Below are positions 34,292 to 45,019 of a DNA stretch of 64,000 nt, piece by piece. Source of the DNA: Odontesthes bonariensis (lineage: Eukaryota; Chordata; Actinopteri; Atheriniformes; Atherinopsidae); the NCBI RefSeq assembly GCF_027942865.1, contig NC_134525.1, positions 1,742,723 to 1,806,722 of the forward strand, given 5' to 3'. The notes under the pieces are model-generated. The model made no database searches. It saw nothing but the letters and a program-made list of their open reading frames with translations, and was not told the DNA's origin. How positions within the stretch are numbered: the stretch's first letter is position 1; every line of letters begins with the position of its first letter. A program made the translations under genes and the position numbers.

Positions 34292-34673
34292 GTGAGTGTG
34301 AACAACCTTCTTCTTATTTCACTGTCAGAGTCTCTGAGTGGGTTTCCTCTCTGTGGACTGCAGAGGAAGAAGAAGCAGAACTCAGCAGCTTGTTTCTGGT
34401 GTTAAAACAAAGCTGATCGGACGGCTCTGATACAAAGAACTGATCCAACTCGGGTGTAAAACCATCAAGTTCAGATTGTTTCAGCTTTCTGATTCACTGT
34501 TTAGTTCAGATTGTTTCAGCTTCTTATCTGGGATATCACCATGGCAACGAATACTGGCAACCCAAACAGGGTGTGAAGCAGGTTGGAAATATTCAGGGTG
34601 ACAAGCTGACTTTAACCTTTTTTTTTTATATATATATGTCTAAACATGTATAAATATAGTATATACAGTGTAA

Positions 34674-34755
<82 letters not shown>
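34674..34755. repeat. (TA)n then (TG)n microsatellite
   Basis: About 24 TA units (34674-34723) run straight into about 16 TG units (34723-34755). Confidence 0.95.
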
Positions 34756-34757
<2 letters not shown>

Positions 34758-35106
34758 ATACCAGGGCTGGAGTGGGACTCATTTCCAGCCCTGGAGTTTC
34801 ATGCCTCAGACCCACTTTGGATCAGAACAAATGATTAAAATCCTGTAATTATAACCTCACATGTTGAGTGTACAACAGCTCACCTGTTCCTCCCATACTG
34901 ACAGAAGCAGTTCCCTCATCACTACTGGCTGCTGGCTCTGCTTCTGACACTAAATCACATTTTAAAAATTATCCTAATTCTCAGCACAAATCTCCCCTTT
35001 TTACAAAGCCTTCTGATCAGTTCAGGTCAGTTTCATTAATGAGCTGATGGATCATCTATCAGCTCAGGGCACTTTGCATATAGAGCAGGTCTACACCATA
35101 CTTTTA

Positions 35107-36044
35107 CCACATTTTCCGCACTATAGAGCGCACTGGATTATAAAGCGCACTGTCAATGAATGGTCTATTATCGATTTTGTTTCATATATAAAGCGCACCG
35201 GGCTATAAGGCGCATTAAGCGAAACAACTCCCTACCTTGCTCAGTTGTAACATGTAAAAAAAAAGTCTGATACCGCTAAATCAAACCGTAGCGTATTCAC
35301 AATAACTCAAAATTGTTCAGTTATAACACATAAAATAGAACACAATATACACACTTTTTCAGTTCATTCCTCATCCACAAATCCCTCAAATGCATCATCT
35401 TCAGTGTCCGAGTTAAACAGTTGGGCGATTACGGCATCCAGCATCCCCGGATCCCTCTCGTCATTATCAGTCAGTGTCGTTGCTGTTACCTGGCAGTTCA
35501 GTGATGATTCCGGCCTTCGTAAAAGCTCGGACCACAGTTGAGACTAATACCTTAGCCCAGGCATCCACGATCCATTGGCAGATAGTAGCGTAAGTCGCCC
35601 GGCGCTGTCTCCCTCCCCTGGTGAATGTGTGTTCGCCTTCTGTCATCCACTGCTCCCACGCAGCTCGCAGTTTAATTTTGAACGCACTGTTGACACCAAT
35701 ATGTAGCGGCTGGAGTTCTTTAGTTAAACCACCTGGAATGATGGCAAGCTCCGAATTGGTTTGCTTCACTCTGTTTTTGACAGCATCGGTGAAATGGGCG
35801 CGCACAATAAAGCCGCTACGCTCATGACTACTGTAGCCGTAATGCTGCGGTGCGGCTTTGTAGTTTACCAAAGTCTTACTAAAACGTTTTGACAGAGCGC
35901 CATGTACCACACAAAATCATTTCGAGGTCAGTAAGCACAACAAGAATTAATCCATATATAAAGCGCTCCGGGTTTTAAGGCGCACTTTCGTTTTTTGAGA
36001 AAATTATAGGCTTTTAAGTGCGCCTTATAGTGCGGAAAATACGC
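35107..36044 (-). mobile_element. Pogo/Tigger-like transposon, internally deleted
   Basis: 938 bp flanked by TA (35105-35106 and 36045-36046). The ends are inverted copies of 'attttccgcactata' plus 'gcgcac', repeated in subterminal positions ('ataaagcgcac', 'tataaggcgca'). The minus strand carries the end of the transposase. The N-terminal CENP-B-type DNA-binding part and the first catalytic residues are missing, so it is non-autonomous. Confidence 0.8.
35467..35910 (-). pseudogene. Pogo-type transposase C-terminal fragment
   Basis: An open 147-codon frame. It has the pogo/Tigger (DDE_1) pattern IIPGGLTKELQPLHIGVN; the family form is IPGG-x-T-x-x-LQPLD, so the Asp after LQPL reads His here. 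Next come F-K-x-x-L-R-x-x-W-x-x-W and RRATYATICQWI. It is the C-terminal third of the catalytic domain plus the tail. Damaged and partial; it cannot act alone. Confidence 0.75.
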
Positions 36045-36340
36045 TAGTTTCCATACAGGACCCAGTTTAGGGTGATCAGAATGCAAAAAAAGCAGTAAAA
36101 TGGCCATATTATGCATTTTCACAAATCAGAAAAAGGTTCCACAAATCCCAAACAAGGTTTTAATGAATCTATAGCCTCTTTAGAATAATTTTATCCGGAT
36201 TTGAGCAGTCTAACTATTGTAGTTTCCATACAGGACCTTGTTTTGTTCGATCAAAATGCAAAAAAATGCAGTGAAATGGCCCTTTATACCCACCCCTTTA
36301 ATTGGCGAATCGGATGCGAAATTTGTCGTCGTGTTTTTGC
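36045..36340. repeat. Two direct copies of a ~60-bp block
   Basis: 'gtttccatacaggacc' followed by 'gatca-aatgcaaaaaa' and 'aaatggcc' occurs at 36048-36105 and 36221-36283. Origin unknown. Confidence 0.7.
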
Positions 36341-36405
36341 GTTAAATCACACAGCAGATGTCCAGCTGGTGATGGCAGCTAACGCAGCTAAACACAGCGT
36401 AAGCT
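36341..36405 (+). repeat. Left half of a host repeat split by an L1
   Basis: 'aaatcacacagcagatgtcc' and following bases match 63465-63527. The match stops at cacagcgtaagct (36393-36405) and resumes at 47579, where cacagcgtaaagct is repeated. It is the left flank of the L1 insertion. Confidence 0.75.
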
Positions 36406-38239
36406 ATCGTAAAGCAATCGTCAAGTCTATTTTGTGATAAAGCTAGCTCTTCTTTTTCTTCCTCGGTTAAGGAGTTAGGGTCTTTGCTAGATAAGTTAGT
36501 TATGCTTAAGACAGTTATTAATTCTTCTACTTTCCTGGATTTGACAACTTCAGCACCACTATTTCTTAAAAATCTTCCTATCTCATATTTAAGGAGTTCC
36601 CAGTTAGTCCCAAAAGTGTTTTCCTTAATTGCTTTGGACCAGTAAAATGAGATCAAATCCCTTATCTTTTTTTTATTTTCAACATTTTGTAGTATAAAGC
36701 AGTTGAGTTTCCAGTAACTAGAACGAGTGACAGGAGTTGGACCATTGGAGATATTAAAAGAGATGTGTATATAGCTTTATGGTCAGTCAACGTGTTGGGC
36801 AGATGCGAACATCTATATTATTTTTGTCTAAACTATATAAGCCAATAGTCCAAATGAGACTGTCTAGAGCCAGATTTATTACTCCAGGTGTATATTCTAC
36901 TATTAGGGTTCTTCTGTCTTCATATATCAACTAGATTGAACCTTTCTAGGAAGTCAGTTAGCTTAGAATCTGCTCTAATTTGTTGAGGTGGTGGCATTTT
37001 GTCTAAAGATTCTTCCAAAATATTATTGAAATCCCCACCTAGTATTAAAAATGCATTTGGCAATCTAATCAGCCAACTTGCAAAAATATGATCTATCGCT
37101 TGCATCAGTTTAATTTTCTTTTTTTGTGTTGTAACCATAAATATTGGAAATAATATAGATTGAATCATTATGTTTAATGGTTTGGCAAATGAAGTGACCA
37201 TTAGGATCACATTCTGTGATCAGAACATTACCTTTAAATCTGTTGTTTTAAAGGTAACGTAGCAACCCCAGCAGAACGCTCTGTTCCATGGGAGAGCCGA
37301 ATAGTGTTTGTAATTGGGAAAACAACGTTACCTCTTTATATAAAAAGAGACAAAAATATTTATAAAAGTGCAAATTTCAGTCAAAATCAGATGTAGGTAA
37401 AAAAAAATTAACAATAAAAAATAGAAAAAAGAGACTGATCCCTTTTTAGACCAGCAGGCATATTACCTGATATTTAAGTGGAACAGGGAATGTCAAAGAA
37501 CTTGAGAATTTGTGAACATCTCGTCTATGACAAATAGACAACCCTGCGTTCTTAAGGACTGAGAAAAAGGCACTTATTCAAACTTAGGCGTCTTAAATTT
37601 GACACATCAAGGGAGAATTTCTGACCCGTTTATATAGCCTTTACCTCCCACAAAGTAGGCCGTTTTCCCTTCATCCCGAGCTTTCCTTATGGAGGGCCAC
37701 AGCTTTTGTCTGTTCTCTTGAGTTAAGTCCTCTGCGAAGCGTAGGCCCTTATTCTGGAGAAAGGAGCTGCTTTTTGCCGCTTTCCAGACTGCATCCCTGA
37801 ATCTTCGGGAGATGAATCTCATGATAACCCCTCTGGGTTTCATGTTATCCTGTCGAGGTTTTCCCTCTCTGTGTAGAACCGCCTGGCATACGCTGATCCC
37901 TGGTGCCCGTACATCCTCCTGGTTTCTGGCAAGCCATGGAGCCGCAGATTCCACCACCGACTGTAGCGTTCCAATTCGTAGTTTTCAGAGCATCGTTTTC
38001 TGTTCTTTCTACTCTTCTTTTGATGTGTACAACTTTTTCATCCAGTGCTTTTATCTCTCGGCGGACAGACTCCATAATTTTTTTGAAGGTGTCGCTTCTG
38101 CTATTGATGAGGTCAGCCAGGGATTGAACAGCATCATCAGACCCGGGCGCATATTCTTTATGCGGCTGGATTAGGGGGGGTTTCTTTGGAAGTGGAGGCT
38201 TACTTGGAGTAACCGGTAAGAGTGGGAATTCGTCCTCAC

Positions 38240-40512
38240 TGTAGCGTTACCGGGTATTTATATACCTATTAAATATCAGGATTTATGAGATGTTCTTACA
38301 GTCTCAAATAAACCTTACCTCGAATTTAGGGGCACCACCAACCTAGGTTTTGACTTAATTTTAAGTCACAGTCCGGTCGGAAAACTGTTCGAAATCTTAC
38401 GATCCTGGTGTTAAATTAATATTCAATTAATATTCAGTCTCATATCTCGCTACTTTCGTGAAGTTCTCGTTTGGTTGGACAGACATTACGTAAAGAAAGC
38501 ATACGACACAATCTGTGATTATAACATATATATAGATATATGAGCTGTTTATTACAATGATATGATCTTAGACATGAACCTTTAAACAAACAGGAGATGC
38601 ATTGAATATGGGTGATTATATAAAACACTTAGTGAATATAAAATAAAATATGGGGAATGGGAAAATACTGGATTTATTCAAATAGTTTGGGTTGGCTGAC
38701 TATTTGAATCTAAATACTGTACTGACATTTCGGATTAATTTATCATTCTGTGAAAGCCTCGAGACATCCATCAAACCCACTTTAAGGTGAAAACGGGTCG
38801 GTCTTACTGTGCTGAAGTTCTGTTCAGTCGGTTCGGACCAATGGTAGCGGCCACGCGGGGTCCGAGGGGATTTCTCTTCCGCTCTCTGGGCCTTCCTGGC
38901 TGTGGTGGCTGACCCTTTTAGCGTCTCAGTTGCTTCTTTCACCGGGAAACGGGGACGATGGTGTCGAGGGCTTTACTGTGGGATGATCAAATCCATCGTT
39001 GTGTCAGAGTTGGTCCGTTGCTGCTTTCTCTGATGAAGTGAACTTAAGTTCACAGAAGATTAATAAAAGGTTGCTTGGAGTTGGCTTTCTTGGTAAGAAA
39101 AGGTGATGATGGCGTGAAACAGGTTGGTTAGGACGTGGATGGCGAGGGACGAACACAAACACGTAAAACGTGCATCTTCAGAGTATTTCAATCTGTTTCT
39201 TTGTTCGGATCTTTCTTTTTCGTCTCCGGGGTCTCACTGGGTTCTGGAGGGTCTCCTCCGGTCGTCCGCTGCATCGTTATCCACACGTCCTTCCGCTCTC
39301 TCCTGAGATTATGGAAAACTCCCAAACTCTGGTGAGCTCTTCTCTTCTGCTTATATCATCTCTAAAAGTCTATGAGCAGCTGTTTTCTGCTCAAATCTTC
39401 TTCTGAAACTCTGGGTTGGAACCCTTCTGGAACAAGATCCAGAGCACCAGAGGGCAAGCGCAGGCGCCTGAAGCGAGCCAGAGCACACGAGCCGCAAGAA
39501 GGGGAGAAGGCAAGAGAGCAAAGAGCAAAGAGGCTGTGTTTTTCCGCTGTTCCGGGTTTTGACTCTCGGAGGCGGGGCTTACACTACTTTTTCAGCCAAT
39601 GACATGCTTGAACTGTGTGCATGTCTCTGTAAGGTGATCTGTGCTAGGGGGATTTCTGGATGAGACAAAGAAAACTCTTATTTCTCCATTACTCCCATCT
39701 CAGAACATTTGTCTCGGTGATTCTGAAAACACCAAATCTTGTTAAGATATGCAGATTAAAGATATAACATAGACTTGTAATATAAAGACATCAAAATAAC
39801 ACACATGATAAAGACAATTATGACTTTCAAAATTCAGATGAATATCTATGAAATCGTGACATATGAATATTGAATTACACAATGCTAATTTCTGTGTTAA
39901 CAATGGGGACACTAAACAAATACCAAATAGATACCGAAGGGACATCGTTAGAAGTTACTAGCTGCATAATTGTCCATTTTACTGAGTCCTCTCAACTAAT
40001 CAACACTGCAGACCACTAGGGGGCAATGTGGTTCCATCAGGCAGGTTGGGCATTTTCCACCAAAATCAGTTCTTTGTCAATATTTAAGCCAGAATCGTAC
40101 AAATTGTCTCTATATGTGTCTTGTGATCAAGCGGGAAACCTGAAAGAAATTGTACACGGTTATCAAACACATTTAATATAGTTTAAGATTTGACTAAAAG
40201 TGAGTCTTCTTAGTTCATGTGTAGCCATCTGGTCGGATTCCTGGTGAAAAGGGGTGTTAAAGTGTCAACTTTCGAGTTATGGTCTAGATAAGATAGTAAG
40301 TCTCCCACTTTTCCAAGAGTGAGTTCGACTCCCCAAAAGCTCTTAAGAGGGTAGAAGATCAACGTAAATTAGGCAGTTTCTGTCTCTTTTTCCTTTGTGG
40401 AAAGAAAATGAAGATCTGGTTTATATCCACATACGTAAACATCCCCCACAGGAATGTTGGTTTTGTCAAAGTTTGAAAAACTCTTAATCCACACGGCACT
40501 GTGACTGTTACA
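38240..40512 (-). repeat. 3' LTR of the Gag-only element (2273 bp)
   Basis: By eye identical to 45020-47292 except at 38276 (c against a) and 40116 (t against c). Short frames inside it recur at exactly +6780. On the minus strand it starts TGTAACAGTC and ends GGTAACGCTACA, with short inverted TGTA...TACA ends. 2.3 kb is long for an LTR. Confidence 0.92.
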
Positions 40513-40520
40513 TTCCCCCA
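40513..40520 (-). other. Polypurine tract
   Basis: On the minus strand TGGGGGAA lies directly against the 3' LTR, the expected place and composition for plus-strand priming. A second purine run (AAATGGGGGAAACTGG) is at about 41108-41122. Confidence 0.55.
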
Positions 40521-41365
40521 TTCGAATCGGATCTGAACTCGTGGCTGATCCGAATCGCAGGTGAAGAAGTCCAGTGTGTCCGAGTCTGGTGGTTGCTAGG
40601 ACTCTCAAGAGGGTTATGGTGGGTGTCTCGAGACAGCCTAATACAATTCCGAAACAACAATGGCTATAAACGTACAATGGCTATAAACGTAATTTTGTTA
40701 AGCTTACTTAACCTACGTAGTAAGTGTCTAATAGCTAAAGATAATGTTCATAAGTAAAGGTTTCTAAGCCTATATAATTTCAAATGGAAAATCCTAGTAA
40801 AAGCATGCAGATTTCTTTTGGAAAAAGATCAATGTTAGGGGAGAATTTTACTCATGTTAGAGTCATGATCTAGGATGTGGTATTTCTTAATAGTTAGGAA
40901 ATGAGCACGTTTACTACCTGAGTGTGAGCATATTCGCAGGACTTTATACGAACAGTAATGTGTAACATATTTGTCGCGGCGGCGGTCCTGGACAGGGCTT
41001 CACTGTACAGTAGCAACGAGTGATATTCTAACTAAAAGGATCCATGGTGAAAGCTGTTGTCAGTGTTTCACTGCTAATTTGGCTTTTAATTTAGTTGTAG
41101 ACCAGTTTCCCCCATTTGTAGATGTCACATGGGTGAAATAAGGTAAGTTGAGTGTGTCACCAGATGATGATAGACTTGAAAATTGAAGTTTTGAACACTG
41201 AGGTGTCTGGATTCAATCTTGAGGCATCATGATTCTACGGAGTAGTTTTATCGTGATTGGGTAAGTGATATTTTGAGGGTAAGCTTCTTTGCTTCCTTTA
41301 AGAGTTAGCTATGGTTAAAGGTTTGGTATTCGGGGTTACTAGAATGTTTGTTGGAGTGTATGGTC
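40521..41365. other. Internal 3' region of the LTR element, no pol
   Basis: Between the Gag stop and the 3' LTR. Just after the stop, another frame reads open for about 30 codons and then ends. That could be the stump of a lost pol, but it shows no DTG or other catalytic motif. The rest is closed in all frames. Confidence 0.5.
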
Positions 41366-43390
41366 CTACCTCCAGGAACAGGCTAGCATTTCTAAGTCTC
41401 TGTTAGCACGGTTGGGTTCTGAACTTTTCTTTTCTTTTAGTAGCAGACTTTTCAGGCTATCAATATCGTCTTGACTGATGGCACTTATTTCACTAGACCA
41501 TTGCTGAGCTTTGATGTGGTCCTTGTCGATGACTCTGCTCATCTCAGTTGTTTTCTGATCTGGTGATGGTTGTGACCATGCAGTGTGTGATGGTTTATAG
41601 CGAGACCGAAGTCTATAATTGCAGTTGCGGTTTCGAGCAGACTGCTGGTCATGTCGATTTTGAAAAGACATGTCTTTTTTCGGGTTTGAATGAACACTGT
41701 GGTTTTCACTGTGGCAGTGAGTTGGGTCATGGCTGGGCCATGAGGGTTTGGAATAGTTGTGTTTGGAGCCTTTCTTAGGCCGTTGAGAATGTGGCCAGTG
41801 GGGGACCTCTGCTGGAGGTCTGCCACTTTGTCCCACTTCTAACTCTGGGGACCAAGAACCAGGGTTCTGGGTCTGTGTGGTGATGGGTTCTGGCTGTTTA
41901 GCTTGTCTATGTTTTTGGAAACCTAGACTGGCCCATTCACGTAGCTGCTGAATGGTAGCAGTGTGAGGGTTAGCTATAACTCCTAAGTGATAGCTGGTAG
42001 TTGGATGGAGGTTTTGAAGGAAAAGAGTTTTGAAACTCATGTCTTCTTCCATTCCTACCTTGTTGCTGAAACCAAAATAAGCTTTGAGGAGGCGGTAATA
42101 ATACTGCTGAGGCAGCTCATTCTGTCCCTGTTTAACCATCATGGCAGCGGTTAAGCCAGATGGGGTCAGCTCGTCTGAAAACTCGCGTTCGAGTGTTTGG
42201 CAGAGGAGTGTATAGTCGTTCCGGATGTAATCGGGTTGACGTTCAATGAATCTACTGACTTCGCGGCTAGATGTAACCTTAATCAAGTAGAATTTGTTGT
42301 TAACTGATGCGTTTGGAAACCTTCGCAGGAAGAAATCAATGTCGTCCAAATATGCTCGGGTGTCATGTGGCGTCCCGAGAGTCGGCTCGAATCTGGGCAC
42401 ATGGCGAGCAATTTTGTCAAGCTCTTCGTCAGAAGGAGCTTGTGGAACGTGGGGTCCTAGAGTAGGAAATGATTGATCCGGTTTACCTGGATCATAAACG
42501 ATCTTTTCAGATCTGAAAGAATTTGTTGTCGTTGAAGACGGGGGTGAAATAATTGAGCTCTTGTAGGCTGTTTTCACTTCAAGAAAAGGGTTCCCTCTGT
42601 CTTCCTGGGGGAAGCCATGTGTTTCCTGTTCATGTCCAGTCTCCAAAGACTGACGTAGGTCTATCTCAACACCTTCTGGTTTATCTGATAGGTGTTCCTG
42701 CTGTGGATGAGCGGCGTTTTGCTCATCCTTAGCTTTGCTTAGCTGTTCTGTCAACAGCTGCATTTGTTCCTGCTCAACATTAAGATGCTTGTCATCAGTT
42801 GGCACTTTGACTGTTAAATCCTGCACTTTCTGCAGAACCACATGTAGAGATTGCTGGGACTGTTTTTGTGCTTGGTCCACCTTCTTCAGTTGGACTTGGG
42901 TTGAAATCAACTCTTGTTGGCAGTTTTGAAGTAGCTGTTCAAGCTTTTTGTTGTTTTCATTGAGTTGAATAATTTGTTGGTTTGAGTTCTCAACCTGTGT
43001 TGTTAACTCTGTTACTTGGGCATTAGCTTGGCTGGATGCCCTCTCAGTGGCTTTAAGTTGGTGTTGGAGGAATTTGGTTTCCTCCTGAAACTGTGGCTTT
43101 TTCTGTGACCGAGTTTTAAGTTTGTCAGCGGCTTGTTCCATCACTTGGTGTGCATGTTTAACGAACACCACAGCTAGACTACTTAACATTTTGGTCAGAG
43201 ATTCTTCTTTGGGCTTTTTAGCTTTTGTCTCAGCCGATGGCTTTACACTGATTTGCTCTGTTTCAGGTGTTTTAATGCATCTTTTCTTTAAGGCATAACC
43301 CAGTATCAACTGTTTTGTTAAGTCCATCATCTTGTCTTCACTTGTCTCAGAAAGGGTTCTTTCTTGAAAATAAGTTTGAGTTTGGAACAA
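41366..43390 (-). CDS. Gag-like protein of LTR retroelement (674 aa)
   Basis: Structural protein expected to assemble the element's particles. Residues about 1-70: basic/polar N-terminus. About 80-240: long Gln/Leu-rich coiled coil. About 310-500: a helical capsid-type block with retroelement-Gag features (HVPRFEPTLGTPHDTRAYLD, FFLRRFPNASVNNKFYLIKV, LEREFSDELTPSGLTAAMMVKQG, QQYYYRLLKAYFG, FKTLFLQNL). About 520-640: a basic, His/Ser/Arg-rich tail (RNRNCNYRLRSRYK) instead of a CCHC zinc knuckle. The frame has no stop or shift over 2 kb while the surrounding elements are decayed, so it is recent or selected. The first Met at 43390 is used; a later Met (MMDLTKQ, about residue 21) is possible. No pol follows. 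Confidence 0.8.
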   Translation of the reverse strand: MFQTQTYFQERTLSETSEDKMMDLTKQLILGYALKKRCIKTPETEQISVKPSAETKAKKPKEESLTKMLSSLAVVFVKHAHQVMEQAADKLKTRSQKKPQFQEETKFLQHQLKATERASSQANAQVTELTTQVENSNQQIIQLNENNKKLEQLLQNCQQELISTQVQLKKVDQAQKQSQQSLHVVLQKVQDLTVKVPTDDKHLNVEQEQMQLLTEQLSKAKDEQNAAHPQQEHLSDKPEGVEIDLRQSLETGHEQETHGFPQEDRGNPFLEVKTAYKSSIISPPSSTTTNSFRSEKIVYDPGKPDQSFPTLGPHVPQAPSDEELDKIARHVPRFEPTLGTPHDTRAYLDDIDFFLRRFPNASVNNKFYLIKVTSSREVSRFIERQPDYIRNDYTLLCQTLEREFSDELTPSGLTAAMMVKQGQNELPQQYYYRLLKAYFGFSNKVGMEEDMSFKTLFLQNLHPTTSYHLGVIANPHTATIQQLREWASLGFQKHRQAKQPEPITTQTQNPGSWSPELEVGQSGRPPAEVPHWPHSQRPKKGSKHNYSKPSWPSHDPTHCHSENHSVHSNPKKDMSFQNRHDQQSARNRNCNYRLRSRYKPSHTAWSQPSPDQKTTEMSRVIDKDHIKAQQWSSEISAISQDDIDSLKSLLLKEKKSSEPNRANRDLEMLACSWR

Positions 43391-44995
43391 GGGAAAATAG
43401 TTGGGTTAATGTGAAGGTAGTTGGGAATAAGGATTGTTCTCCTGAAATTAATTTCTTCCCTTTGAATTTGTTTACTTGAGAAACAAATAAGGAAGGATGT
43501 TAAAATAAACACGATTGTGTTATTTTACTCAAAACTGGAAGAAATGCATTTAATTTAGAAGCTTATCATTAACCGTTATGGTAAAAAGATGGAAAACATT
43601 AATGCTAACACAAAAGGGAACATACAAGCTCTTGGCTGTTGTTTTCTTTAAGCCTTAGTGTCTTATAATCAGTTCCTGTTAAGGTAATCTGATTTGGTGA
43701 AAGACACACATTTGAGATAAATTAGCTTCAATTAATGTTTCCCAATAACAAAGTTGGTATTGTTTGTGTCAAACAATTGATTCAAATGCATTAAAGAATA
43801 TTCAAATAAAGCTGGTATTCGTTAGTACCAAGCAAAATGATCAGCTTCCTTCGTGATCCTATTTAATGTGATCCTGAGCGCTCACATGTCAAAAAGCTTC
43901 AAGTGGGCGGGTTTGAGAGAAGGGAGTGAGGAGTTGACGTCACTGGTGACGATTTCTAGCACCGCCCACCAATAGTCCTTCAAGTACCCAGTGAATTTGC
44001 CTCATTTCAACTGGGGAATGAAAGGGTTAACGTCTCTCACAGACAGTGCACAAGCGATGTTGTGGTTTGCTCACAAACTTTTTAAACACAGCTTTGCAAC
44101 ATTCACAATGCTTGACACGGCGGCCTCAGTTCAGAATGCTTCTAAAAGTCACCAACTTTGATAATAACAACGAATAGAGTCACCAACTCAATTTTTCTGC
44201 AGCAAAATTGGTCTGTCCACTACTGCCGTATATTATTTTAGTTAGGGCTTGTAAGCATTTTAAAAATAAACACACCCTCAGTTTTTCTTTCAACTGGGTT
44301 CAACAGACACGGCGTTCCGGTCGTTTATTTAATAATACAAAAACAATTGACTGTTTAAGTCATTCATGCGATCACGTTTTGTGACCGTGTGTATTTTATT
44401 CATTTATTTTATCAGGAGCGACGGCTCTGACTCATTCAGTTAAGCTCAGCAGCTTTAACTTTCAATAAGTAATCTGTATTACTTTATTTTAGGCGTCACA
44501 ACGCTCCGTTAAACAACGTTTAAACTCGCTCCCCCACTTCATGGGGTTTCAATATAGCACCTTGATGCTTTTTTTATGTCCGGCTGCAAGATTACAGCAG
44601 ATCAAAACTCCTGTGTTTGAGGAGGCTCTGAGTTGACTAAATTCACCGGGACTCGCGGCTGAATTTGTGATACTCATAAAAATAAAATCAACCGTGTTGG
44701 AAACTCGCAACTACGGCCAGGCCTTTAAATTCAGCGTTCTTACGCTGTGCATGCAATCTTTATTCTGGGGGGACCAGCGACAGCTGGCTGCTCTTCTGCG
44801 GTGTGCAATTAATATTGCGCACCCACGGATTTGGAGAGTTATCACGCGTCCACGATTACTCTGATAAAGTGCTTTTAGTCATTCTAAGTTTATAAAGACA
44901 GACACAGCCACTGCTTGCATTGCTCACACACAGATAATGAACCAGCCAATATCATGTTTATGCTTTCCTTCACGTAAGTCAGTCTACCGTAAAAC
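43391..44995. other. Long leader of the LTR element
   Basis: 1.6 kb between the primer site and the Gag start, with no long frame. Unusually long for a leader. It may hold packaging signals or captured DNA; nothing specific is recognised. Confidence 0.4.
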
Positions 44996-45013
44996 GCCTC
45001 GCACGGCGCACCA
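44996..45013 (-). other. Putative primer-binding site
   Basis: Minus strand, six bases inside the 5' LTR: TGGTGCGCCGTGCGAGGC. It starts TGG as a tRNA-CCA-paired site should. I could not match it to a specific tRNA with confidence (His-like in its first six bases). Confidence 0.5.
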
Positions 45014-45019
45014 AAAATA

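Noticed and set aside
38440-39602. Several short frames inside the long LTRs (repeated at +6780)
   Set aside because: They are exact duplicates because the LTRs are identical, overlap on both strands and match nothing known.
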